From positions 1,783,664 to 1,847,663 of the forward strand of contig NZ_FNVV01000014.1 in NCBI RefSeq assembly GCF_900108345.1: a DNA stretch of 64,000 bases. The letters run 5' to 3'. Under the pieces are notes generated by a model. That model was not told the origin of the DNA. It was given only the letters and a program-made list of their open reading frames with translations, and made no database searches. Origin of the DNA: Bacteroides ndongoniae (GTDB lineage: Bacteria > Bacteroidota > Bacteroidia > Bacteroidales > Bacteroidaceae). Within the stretch, counting starts at the first letter, position 1, and the number at the start of each line of letters is the position of its first letter. A program made the translations under genes and the position numbers. Positions 29,697-37,366 of the stretch are shown piece by piece.

Positions 29697-29819
29697 AAAT
29701 TTCGTATTTTTTGTACTCATCGAAAAGTTAAAGTCACTTTTAAGCCCTCCAAGATTACTCTTCCTAAGCTTTTTCAACCTTGCTGGACTAGTTTCTTTCA
29801 ACGACCTTCCTCCTGTCAT
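29637..29819 (-). pseudogene. Truncated gene start fused to the U4 promoter repeat
   Basis: A 60-residue ORF begins MTGGRSLKETSPARLKKL with a good ribosome binding site (AAAGGAGT, 29831-29838) and its own consensus promoter. About 45 residues in, it runs into the U4 repeat, so the last residues (YLGNKLVTLQ onwards) are translated repeat DNA. It looks like the 5' end of an unrelated gene cut off by recombination at the cassette boundary. The gene is not recognised. Confidence 0.5.
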
Positions 29820-29877
29820 GGTTGTTATTTACTCCTTTCTTATATCTTTCGTCAAAATATTTATGCTTTTTCAGGGT

Positions 29878-29908
29878 CAAAGATAGGGCTTTTCTCATTA
29901 ACTACAAA
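29878..29908 (-). promoter_or_regulatory. Consensus promoter reading towards U4
   Basis: Minus strand: TTTG (29905-29908), 19 nt, TATCTTTG (29878-29885), an exact Bacteroidota consensus. It drives the truncated ORF and could read through into U4. Confidence 0.75.
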
Positions 29909-31089
29909 CATTTTTGTGGTTTTTTCTTTTGAAAGTCTAAAAAATGTTTTGTGTGAAGACTGTTTTAGGCGTATCTAAAGCTTCCTAACGGGATTTTGTG
30001 CATTTTTTGCTTCGTCTTTTTGACTCATTTCTTTGGGTTTACCCTTCATTTTGTCGCCCAAATATTCCGATTACTGACTTCTTCCAGTTTTGTAACACAA
30101 ATGTAACCCGATTTTTTCTTCTTGTCAAGATATGGTATTTGTTAAGTAGATTTCTTATACGGGTAACGCTTGTATGGTTGCGGAACAACACTTGTGTGGC
30201 TCGCGAGCAACACTTGCACGGCTCATGAGCCACACTTGTGTCGCTCACGAGTCATGCTGGCTTTAGGGGGATGGATACCCGAATCGACTTTGAGAGCTGA
30301 ATCCGGCGATTGACCGCAATCTCCATGTCGATTTTTAGTAATTCGGCGATTTGGGGAGAGAGCAGTATTTCATTATGACGTGCTAACTACCTACTTTTTC
30401 TGTCTAATGTAGATGTTTTTGTTCGCCAAGTGCCACTTGACGGACGTAATGTGCCACCTGGTGAAGTGCAATATCTGTTTATGGTCCGGATAGATAACCT
30501 GAACAAGCAATCATTAGAATTGGTTTGTGCGAATTCGGCTTCACGCCTTCACCTCTGAAGAAGTCACCTGAATGACAGATAGATACGGTGAAAGATAAGG
30601 CTTCAAGCACGGTTCACTATAGGTGAAAGCAAATAATGACTGATTTACATCTTTCACCGTAACAGGTTAACGGTAAGTGCTTTACGATGAAACTTCACCG
30701 ATGGAAGATGTGTTTATTCTTTGTGAAAGGTTTAAGGCTCCGTGAACGGGGCAAAATGTTTCACGCTTTCGGCTGGTGAAAGGTTATTTCGACCTTGTAA
30801 ACGTCGGTAAATCTTCACTTCCACTGATAGATGTTTTCTGTATGATGACACCGTGATGAGTTCTTCGGTTTTTGAGTTCATAAGTCTGTGAAGCCATAAG
30901 TAATTGTCTTACTTTAACTTAAATACTAAAAAACGTACAAACGAATAAACTTGCCTATTTATCTTTGTCTTTGGATTATGCCTGGCGGCCTGTCTCCCGG
31001 ACTAGCGACCTGAGTTGTAATCGGGTTCTAACGGAGCAGGTTTTGAGCTGCAGGCATACCTTATTATATTAACTCTAAATTCAAATGCC
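29909..31089. other. Intergenic region upstream of the recombinase chimera
   Basis: No gene I can support. It holds a 22-nt repeat cluster (30181-30256); a stretch dense in GTGAAAG/CTTTCAC and TTCACCG motifs in both orientations (about 30540-30800); and a -7 box TATCTTTG at 30960-30967 ahead of the chimera. Sequences of this sort commonly flank integrase genes of mobile elements, but no att site could be assigned. Confidence 0.5.
30181..30256. repeat. 22-nt GAGCCGTGCAAGTGT-type repeat cluster, second copy
   Basis: Units in both orientations (ACACTTGTGTGGCTCGCGAG, ACACTTGCACGGCTCATGAG, then the reverse unit), same family as 3832-3920 and 52493-52588. Confidence 0.7.
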
Positions 31090-32472
31090 ATGAAGAAAAA
31101 CTTCTTGTATCTGAAATGTAGCGATGAATTGAAGGTGCATTTCAATTTGAAGCAAATGAGAGAGAAAGATCAGCTGACTCAGATCATGCTGGTGATGACA
31201 TTGAACAGACGCAGAGTCAGGATGTATACAGGATTGCGGGTGAAGCCGCGCTTTTGGGACAAGGAATCGTACCGCTGCGTGACCGAGGGACGAATCACTA
31301 AGCGCGACCGCTTGGGGCTGGAAAACATCAACCGGCAGATCAACCGGATGGAACGGGCGCTGAGCGACGCGGACGAACACCTGGCTACTTGTGGCGAGTA
31401 TCTGACGGAAAGTGTGCTGCGGCGGGTGATAGACGAAGTGCGGTCGGAGTCGTTCACCAGCGAACATCCGTTGCAATACCTCCGTCGGTTGGCCCAAGAC
31501 TACATGAACGAAATCAACCGTCGGGGAAAGCATGGCAACGAGAGTTCGAAGAATACCTATCTGACAGCCGTAGCCCGTCTGGAAGACTATAATCGGACGC
31601 GAAAGGTGCCGATCACATCGTTCAATGATTTCGACCGAAGATTTTTTATCGACTTTACTAATTATCTTTACAATTACAGGTTCGGAAAGAAACTGGAAAA
31701 GAACTACACCCAGAATACGGTTGTCAACACGCTGAAAGTTCTGACAGTTAATAATTTGAATTACGATTTGTTGAACGGTAAGAAAGGTGAGACAACTGCA
31801 AAAGAGCTGTTCGGACAATATCGTGAGGCCAATTTAACAACTACAGAACAAGTAGCTTTGACTAACGCATTCAATGATTATCAAGCGGTAGTAACCACAG
31901 CAGACATTCTTGATTATTATACAGATGCTGTGAAAGCTGTTGTTGCTGAAAATGAAAAGGCAACTGCTTTCCAAACTGTAGTGAAAGGGTTGACATGGAC
32001 TGTAACAGATGGTAGTAAGCGTATCTATACACAAGAAGGTAATGTTTCTGCAGAAACTGCCGCATTGAATGACTTTAAAGCTGCTGTAGCAGATGGAACA
32101 ATTTCAGTTGCTAATACATTGGATAAAGTTACACTCTGCACATCTTCTACCAACTATGCTCCTGCATGTAGCCAAGTATTTGTAACTGATGTTATCTACA
32201 CAATCTTTAGTGAAGATGCTATTGCTTTGACACAGGATTGGTCGTCATTGCTTAATCAACGTTATGCAACTGATGGAAATGCTGAAAATTGGACGTTAAA
32301 TACAGTACAGAATTGGATTAATGCTGTATCTCTTAGCACTAAATCAACCTTGATTCTGGATGCTGCTAAGAAGTTTATCACAGACAACAATCTGCTTTCT
32401 GTAAGCAAGTCTTGGACATATGATGATAAGATTATTAAGGCTATTGTAGCTGATCAGGCTTATAATAAGTAA
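31090..32472 (+). CDS. Chimera: tyrosine recombinase N-terminus fused to a cassette lipoprotein C-terminus
   Basis: One uninterrupted 460-codon frame of two unrelated parts. Residues 1 to about 216 are the arm-binding (Arm-DNA-bind_5-like) and SAM-like core-binding domains of a Bacteroidota tyrosine recombinase (MLVMTLNRRRVRMYTGLRVK, RFWDKESYRC, KNTYLTAVARLEDYNRTRK, ending NYTQNTVVNTLKVL). The catalytic domain with Arg/His/Tyr is absent. From about residue 217 (near base 31735-31750) base composition turns AT-rich, and the rest matches the U5 lipoprotein C-terminal module (class C), for example TVQNWINAVSLSTKSTL ... SWTYDDKI against TLKAWMKAIATTTKESL ... SWQYTDGQI in U5. A cassette-type terminator follows. 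It cannot be an active recombinase; whether the fusion protein is made is unknown. Confidence 0.8.
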   Translation: MKKNFLYLKCSDELKVHFNLKQMREKDQLTQIMLVMTLNRRRVRMYTGLRVKPRFWDKESYRCVTEGRITKRDRLGLENINRQINRMERALSDADEHLATCGEYLTESVLRRVIDEVRSESFTSEHPLQYLRRLAQDYMNEINRRGKHGNESSKNTYLTAVARLEDYNRTRKVPITSFNDFDRRFFIDFTNYLYNYRFGKKLEKNYTQNTVVNTLKVLTVNNLNYDLLNGKKGETTAKELFGQYREANLTTTEQVALTNAFNDYQAVVTTADILDYYTDAVKAVVAENEKATAFQTVVKGLTWTVTDGSKRIYTQEGNVSAETAALNDFKAAVADGTISVANTLDKVTLCTSSTNYAPACSQVFVTDVIYTIFSEDAIALTQDWSSLLNQRYATDGNAENWTLNTVQNWINAVSLSTKSTLILDAAKKFITDNNLLSVSKSWTYDDKIIKAIVADQAYNK

Positions 32473-32492
32473 TCAACATTTTACCTATAAAT

Positions 32493-32531
32493 GAAGAGAG
32501 GGTACGTCTTCGTGACATACCCTCTCTTTTA
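32493..32531. terminator. Bidirectional terminator between the chimera and U5
   Basis: AAGAGAGGGTA(C)GTC pairs with GAC(A)TACCCTCTCTT around a TTCG loop, A-rich before and T-rich after. Same hairpin type as after U2 and U8. Confidence 0.85.
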
Positions 32532-32563
32532 TTATATAGCAATAGTTAATTGTAGAATTTCAA

Positions 32564-35500
32564 TTAATTACCGCAGTTTGCAATCTGACCATCAGTATAT
32601 TGCCAGCTTTGGTACTCAGTCAGATATTTCTTAACTACTTCCTGAGCACTTTGGATCAACAAGCTTTCTTTTGTAGTAGTTGCAATAGCCTTCATCCATG
32701 CTTTGAGGGTATCCATATTCTTAACTTCTCGTATATCAGAAGTTCCAAGGGTAGCATTCCAACTACCTTCGCCATTGCGATAAACTGTCATCACTTCATC
32801 CAGCTTACAGCCTACCCAGATGTATGCGTAAGGAGTAGCATCTGCAGACTTGCTCAATGCAGTAGCAATTTCAGAGTCAGAAAGCTTCCAAGCAGCAGCT
32901 GCAACCTTTGCATCCAAAGACATTTCTCCAGCCAGTACTTTACGTAAATCATCGTATGCTTTAGCCTCTGTATCAAAAAGCGTAGCTTCTTGAGATATAG
33001 TAACACCTCGGAAACCTCCGTTAGTAGCAATGATAGTCTTTTTCAGAGTAGCAACATTGGCATTCAGAATAGCATCAACAGCAGTTGTGAATTCACTTAC
33101 AGCGTTATTGCCTGACTTCAGAACTTCAGCAAAAGTTTTACCTGTGTTGGCAATCCAAACTGTTTCAAGAGCTTTAGCAGCCTTCACATAAGCTTCGTCT
33201 GTTGGAAGAGCAGCCCAAGCTGTTACAGTTGCAATAAACTTGTCCACATCGTAAGGATTAGCATTATAATAAGTACCTAAAGCTAAATAGCTACCCCAAT
33301 AATTAGCCCATTGAGCAACAGCGTCATTCATTGTATCTTGCTTAGAAGTATCAGGGACTTGAGGTGCTTCTTCTTTTACGGCTTCATTATATTTCCAAGT
33401 ACCATTGTTACCAGTAACACTTACACCATAAGCCAGTGTTACACTTCCGTTGTTATTAACTGTACCGTTGTTCTCGAATTTAGCAGAAGCATAGATGTCA
33501 CCATTGTTGGTCAGCACACCTTCTTTCTTAACTACCACATTCGTAACAGTGATATCACCATCCAATGTAGTTGCACCTTCAACAACGAGGTCTGTAACGT
33601 TCAAAGTAACCTTGTTACCAACGCTCAGGCTTGAACCATCTTCGGCAACAATTGTCTTGAATAAGCTAACAGTAGCGCCCGCACTTTGTGATGTAGTGAT
33701 TTCAGAGATGCCTTTCTTCACAACCAACTTATTAACTTTGGCCTCAGTCAGAGTTTTTACTGTAGCATCGTTGATAGTAGCTCCAGATACTTCATAAGAG
33801 ATAGTACCGCCAGCTACAATCTTTGCACCGTTTACGTAAATGATTTCACCGTTATTTGTACCACTTACCTGTGCATTGGCTGCAGTCTGAATCAAACCAC
33901 TGTTTGTTACGTCCATCAGGATTGCACCTGTACCCATAACAATCTGTCCGTCTTCTTCGTTAGTTACATTCTGCATATAACCGTTGTTGTTGATCACAGC
34001 ATTAGCTTCGTTGGTGATAGCAGCCTTGCTATCTGCATCCTTAGCAACGTTGATTACGGCATAGTTAGTAATAGCAGTAGAACCTTTTGCGATAGCTGCA
34101 TTTTCACCGATTTCCAGTGTACCGTTGTTTTTAATGGTAGTCGGCAATACAGCCTTGGCATCGTTGATTGTCAGCTTAGCACCTTCGGCAACAGTGATAG
34201 AAGCTACCTTGTCAGATTTTTCTGTCAATGCAAGTTCACCTTCAACCACAACTGGAATTGTGTTTGCAATTGTCAGCTGTGCATCGTCCAATACTGTAGC
34301 AGGTACATCCTTGGCAAGAGTCAGCTTCACATTAGAATAATTTGTACCATCATAATTGGTAATTTCCAGAATAGTCTTGCTATTAGTCTGAAGCATATCA
34401 AGCATTTCCTTCGTAAAGGTAACGTCCTGTTTCAATACAGCTTTTACATCACGTGCACCAGCAATCTGCGTATTCCACTTGATATACTGTAACAGGTCGG
34501 AAGCATTGAAGATCTCCATTTCTTCAGGAACCACGAATGAGTTATCATCAATCTGGATACCAATAGTATTTGTTACATTCGGAGCAATCTTCACTACCTT
34601 AGAATCTGTAACTACAGAATAACCGGTAGATTCAGCATGGATTTTAGACAAATCAACACCGCTTACCATACCTTCATCTGTATAGATAGAGAGATTCAGT
34701 TTGTCAACACCAATTTCAAAAGGATTACACATGATCAATACATATGCTACCTTATCCTTGGTCAAAGCTCTATCTTCCTTGCTACCATTGATAGTCAGCT
34801 GGGCTGAGTTCTCAATGCTGAGTGTAGAATGTTCTTTAACTACAGCACGTAAAGCTTCGATACGGTCGTAATTGTCACCTTCTTCAATATTGTAAACATA
34901 ATCTCCACCAGCGGCATATAAATCTTCCTGATTACCGGTATAGTTAGCGTAATTGAATGAAGTGTTGTCTGTTGTCAGATTCCACTTTCCGTTATTACCA
35001 TATACAGCTTTTGTCGGATCAAAAGTTAATACAGAAGCAATGTTATCATTACCACTCAGAACAACTTTATTAATATGGTAAGTTTGTGTACCAGTATTAG
35101 TGATACGTAATTGGATAGCACCCAAAACAGGAACCATTTCGACGTCGTTCAGCACATCTGTATTGTGTGTACCGGCCATGATTTGAGAATAACCGATAAA
35201 GAATTGGTTATCAGCATATGACTGTGCCACAACATTACTAGCCACACCTTCCTGTTGCTGGTTCAACAGAGAATGAACTACTTCACGACGTCCGTCGTAG
35301 TTTTCCCAAGGATAAGCGAAGAAGTAGTTACCTTCAAGCATTTTGGTATTGCATCCCCAAGTTTCGTCTGCAGTACTGTAAGTGAATGGATAAGAAGTAT
35401 GGATATTAGAAAGCAAGCTATACTTCTCAAGCCATGTTCCTGATGTCTGCTTAACATTATCCATCAACAGTGCGCCGATAGTATCGTTGGCTTCCCAGGC

Positions 35501-35692
35501 ATAACCGTTCTTGCCAAATACCACACGGGTTTCTGCATCGTCTCCGATGAAGTTAAGTCTTACATCACTAACGGTAGGTCTTCCTTCGTTAGCTACATTA
35601 TTCTGCGGTGTATCCAACATGAAGTCATCATTGGTACAAGCAGAAAACATTGCTGCAATTGCAGCTGTGTAAAGTAAATGTTTTGTTCTCAT
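32564..35692 (-). CDS. Cassette U5 large surface lipoprotein
   Basis: 1042 residues. Signal MRTKHLLYTAAIAAMFSAC, then TNDDFMLD. Landmarks: ETRVVFGKNGYAWEANDTIG, ALLMDN, HTSYPF, EGNYFFAYPWENYDGRREVV, NQFFIGYSQIMAG, the middle segment MEIFNASDLLQYIKWN, beta-helix-like repeats (AVINNNGYMQNVTNEEDGQI). The C-terminal class C module (from about residue 795) is different: mostly helical, Ala-rich (VAQWANYWGSYLALGTYYNA ... SWQYTDGQIANCGN) and shared only with the recombinase chimera next door. Convergent with that chimera and divergent from U6. The swap of a beta-helix end for a helical module supports modular evolution. Confidence 0.85.
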   Translation of the reverse strand: MRTKHLLYTAAIAAMFSACTNDDFMLDTPQNNVANEGRPTVSDVRLNFIGDDAETRVVFGKNGYAWEANDTIGALLMDNVKQTSGTWLEKYSLLSNIHTSYPFTYSTADETWGCNTKMLEGNYFFAYPWENYDGRREVVHSLLNQQQEGVASNVVAQSYADNQFFIGYSQIMAGTHNTDVLNDVEMVPVLGAIQLRITNTGTQTYHINKVVLSGNDNIASVLTFDPTKAVYGNNGKWNLTTDNTSFNYANYTGNQEDLYAAGGDYVYNIEEGDNYDRIEALRAVVKEHSTLSIENSAQLTINGSKEDRALTKDKVAYVLIMCNPFEIGVDKLNLSIYTDEGMVSGVDLSKIHAESTGYSVVTDSKVVKIAPNVTNTIGIQIDDNSFVVPEEMEIFNASDLLQYIKWNTQIAGARDVKAVLKQDVTFTKEMLDMLQTNSKTILEITNYDGTNYSNVKLTLAKDVPATVLDDAQLTIANTIPVVVEGELALTEKSDKVASITVAEGAKLTINDAKAVLPTTIKNNGTLEIGENAAIAKGSTAITNYAVINVAKDADSKAAITNEANAVINNNGYMQNVTNEEDGQIVMGTGAILMDVTNSGLIQTAANAQVSGTNNGEIIYVNGAKIVAGGTISYEVSGATINDATVKTLTEAKVNKLVVKKGISEITTSQSAGATVSLFKTIVAEDGSSLSVGNKVTLNVTDLVVEGATTLDGDITVTNVVVKKEGVLTNNGDIYASAKFENNGTVNNNGSVTLAYGVSVTGNNGTWKYNEAVKEEAPQVPDTSKQDTMNDAVAQWANYWGSYLALGTYYNANPYDVDKFIATVTAWAALPTDEAYVKAAKALETVWIANTGKTFAEVLKSGNNAVSEFTTAVDAILNANVATLKKTIIATNGGFRGVTISQEATLFDTEAKAYDDLRKVLAGEMSLDAKVAAAAWKLSDSEIATALSKSADATPYAYIWVGCKLDEVMTVYRNGEGSWNATLGTSDIREVKNMDTLKAWMKAIATTTKESLLIQSAQEVVKKYLTEYQSWQYTDGQIANCGN

Positions 35693-35755
35693 TTTAATAA
35701 TTAATTAATTATTGGATTTTAATTACTAATCAGTTTTCAGGCAAATGTTTCATCC

Positions 35756-35890
35756 TTACGGCAGATCAACACCACCTGTACCATCATCACCGAAATCCGG
35801 TCCTTCTACAGTACTTCCTGCGAAGCCCTTTTCAATAGCTACCTCCAGAACTTCCACTTCCGGAGCTACATAAAACTTTTCCATTTCCAT
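35756..35890 (-). CDS. Cassette U5 small precursor-like peptide
   Basis: 44 residues: MEMEKFYVAPEVEVLEVAIE, KGFAGS, tail TVEGPDFGDDGTGGVDLP. It has Ala at position 18 where the others have Glu. The tail shares F-x-DDGT-x-G with U2 and U8. Stop 63 nt before the lipoprotein ATG. Confidence 0.78.
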   Translation of the reverse strand: MEMEKFYVAPEVEVLEVAIEKGFAGSTVEGPDFGDDGTGGVDLP

Positions 35891-36150
35891 AATTAATTGT
35901 TTTTAATTGTTAGTAAAATAAGTGTTATTAGTATTTCGTTTTATTTTTCGTTCTGAATCGCTATATATAATAAGGTGTAAATTCCAACCTCTTTTTGCTG
36001 TTTGATTTATCTTCGGATTTATTCGTTTATATTATGCTAATTACTTGTATTTCTGCATATTAACATATTATACAACAACGCATAATTCAGGCTGCAAAGT
36101 AACTAACTTATTTCCTAAATAGGTTTCGATGCTATCTATTTGATTATCAA
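35891..36150 (-). promoter_or_regulatory. U5 promoter, micro-ORF and leader
   Basis: Minus strand: TTGATTATCAA site (36140-36150, reads TTGATAATCAA on the minus strand), CCTATTTAGG, core TTACTTTG (36095-36102), micro-ORF 36083-36060 (M-R-C-C-I-I-C-stop), conserved AATTTACACCTTATTATATA. The leader end matches U7 (GATTCAGAACGAAAAATAAA) rather than U6. Confidence 0.75.
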
Positions 36151-36783
36151 AGTTATATATTCAATAAAGATCAATATTGAATTTGGAAAGGAAAAACTAA
36201 AGGATTTATCGTTTTATCATAATCTACTTATATTCAATATATTATACTCCACTTTGTAGTAGAATGACTTTTTTAAAGAAATGGTCAGACACCATATTCT
36301 GACACTAGTAAAAAATATAATAACATATTGGTATTGAGTATTGATAAGACATTGAAAAATAATATTTGCAATATTCAAGACACTGAAAATTGACACTAGT
36401 ACATAAAAGTAAGTAAAGATATGTAAAGAATAAGAAGAGTAAGTAAAGACATATTGGAAGAGCAATGAACTAAGTGAAATCCAAGAATTGTATAGTAAAA
36501 CTTCTGAGTTATATTTTCTTACACATTTTCAAGTACTAGTGTCTGTTTGTGGTGTCATATATGCTATAATTATTACTTTCTTGTATATCATATATACATA
36601 GCATCAATACATTATGTTACTCAGAATTGGTGTCAAAAAATAGTGCTTACTATTATTTGATTCAATTCTTTATCATAGCATAGATTTATTAACTAATTGA
36701 TTTCATGACATTTACATAATATTCAACTGTCTTATCCTTCAATTTCCGGTTTTTCAACCTATTTATCTCATTTAATTAATATA
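36151..36783. other. AT-rich spacer between divergent U5 and U6
   Basis: No gene. Contains TTGACACTAGTA, GACACTGAAAATTGACACTA and AAGTACTAGTGTC motifs related to those upstream of U1 and U7. It is flanked by the U5 and U6 promoter/leader/peptide segments, which form long inverted repeats. Confidence 0.5.
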
Positions 36784-36976
36784 TTGATTATCAATAGAAT
36801 ACACCCGAAACCTATTTAGGAAATAAGTTAGTTACTTTGCAGCCTGAATTATGCACTGTTGTATGGTATTCTAATATGCAGAAATACAAGAAATTAGCAT
36901 AATATAAACGAATAAATCCGAAGATAAATCAAACAGCAAAAAGAGGTTGGAATTTACACCTTATTATATATAGGGA

Positions 36977-37024
36977 ATGGTTCGATACAAGAAGAAAGGA
37001 CTTACGATAATTTTCATGGCTTAA
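36977..37024 (+). CDS. Leader small ORF a in U6 (tentative)
   Basis: 15 codons, M-V-R-Y-K-K-K-G-L-T-I-I-F-M-A-stop. The copy in U8 (57864-57911) differs only by Val to Ala at codon 2. Basic then hydrophobic. There is too little divergence between the copies to prove coding; it may be part of an RNA structure. Confidence 0.3.
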   Translation: MVRYKKKGLTIIFMA

Positions 37025-37073
37025 CAATATACAGCGTGCGATACGCTAAAGAAACTTAATTTTATAATAAGGT

Positions 37074-37136
37074 ATGTCGCACTACATGCAACAGCAACTA
37101 AACGAAAAACGAGAACGAAATACTAATAAACATTAA
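37074..37136 (+). CDS. Leader small ORF b in U6 (tentative)
   Basis: 20 codons beginning MSHYMQQQLNEKRER and ending NTNKH, followed by TAA. Identical in U8 (57961-58023). In cassettes without the insert only the last part of this sequence exists, without the ATG. Coding status unproven. Confidence 0.3.
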   Translation: MSHYMQQQLNEKRERNTNKH

Positions 37137-37166
37137 TTTATTTACTAACAATTAAAAACTAAAATT

Positions 37167-37277
37167 ATGGAAATGGAAAAGTTTTATGTAGCTCCGGAAG
37201 TGGAAGTTCTGGAGGTAGAAGTTGAAAATGGGTTTGCTGCAAGTCCTAATGAAGATGGACCTGAAATTGTGATGTAA
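37167..37277 (+). CDS. Cassette U6 small precursor-like peptide
   Basis: 36 residues: MEMEKFYVAPEVEVLEVEVE, NGFAAS (Asn replaces Lys), tail PNEDGPEIVM. The tail resembles the U1 tail (PNSEGPVLE). Stop 89 nt before the lipoprotein ATG, the longest gap of the eight. Confidence 0.78.
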   Translation: MEMEKFYVAPEVEVLEVEVENGFAASPNEDGPEIVM

Positions 37278-37366
37278 TAGGCATAATGCTATTATCACCA
37301 TGGAAAATAAGAATGGTGAAAACAACAATGCATTTCTTAACATTATTAATTAATTAATATTTATTT

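Larger units (their letters stand above)
36784..37166 (+). promoter_or_regulatory. U6 promoter, micro-ORF and extended leader
   Basis: TTGATTATCAA (36784-36794), CCTATTTAGG, core TTACTTTG (36832-36839), micro-ORF 36851-36874 (M-H-C-C-M-V-F-stop), AATTTACACCTTATTATATA. It then carries an extra segment of about 125 nt, nearly identical to the one in U8 and absent from the other six, which includes a GTGCGATAC ... GTATGTCGCAC stem and two further small ORFs. Confidence 0.75.

Noticed and set aside
35756..37277. Phase-variable invertible promoter like those of Bacteroides capsule loci
   Set aside because: The inverted repeats are hundreds of bases long and include coding sequence, a promoter faces each gene in either orientation, and no intact invertase is nearby (the only recombinase lacks its catalytic domain).
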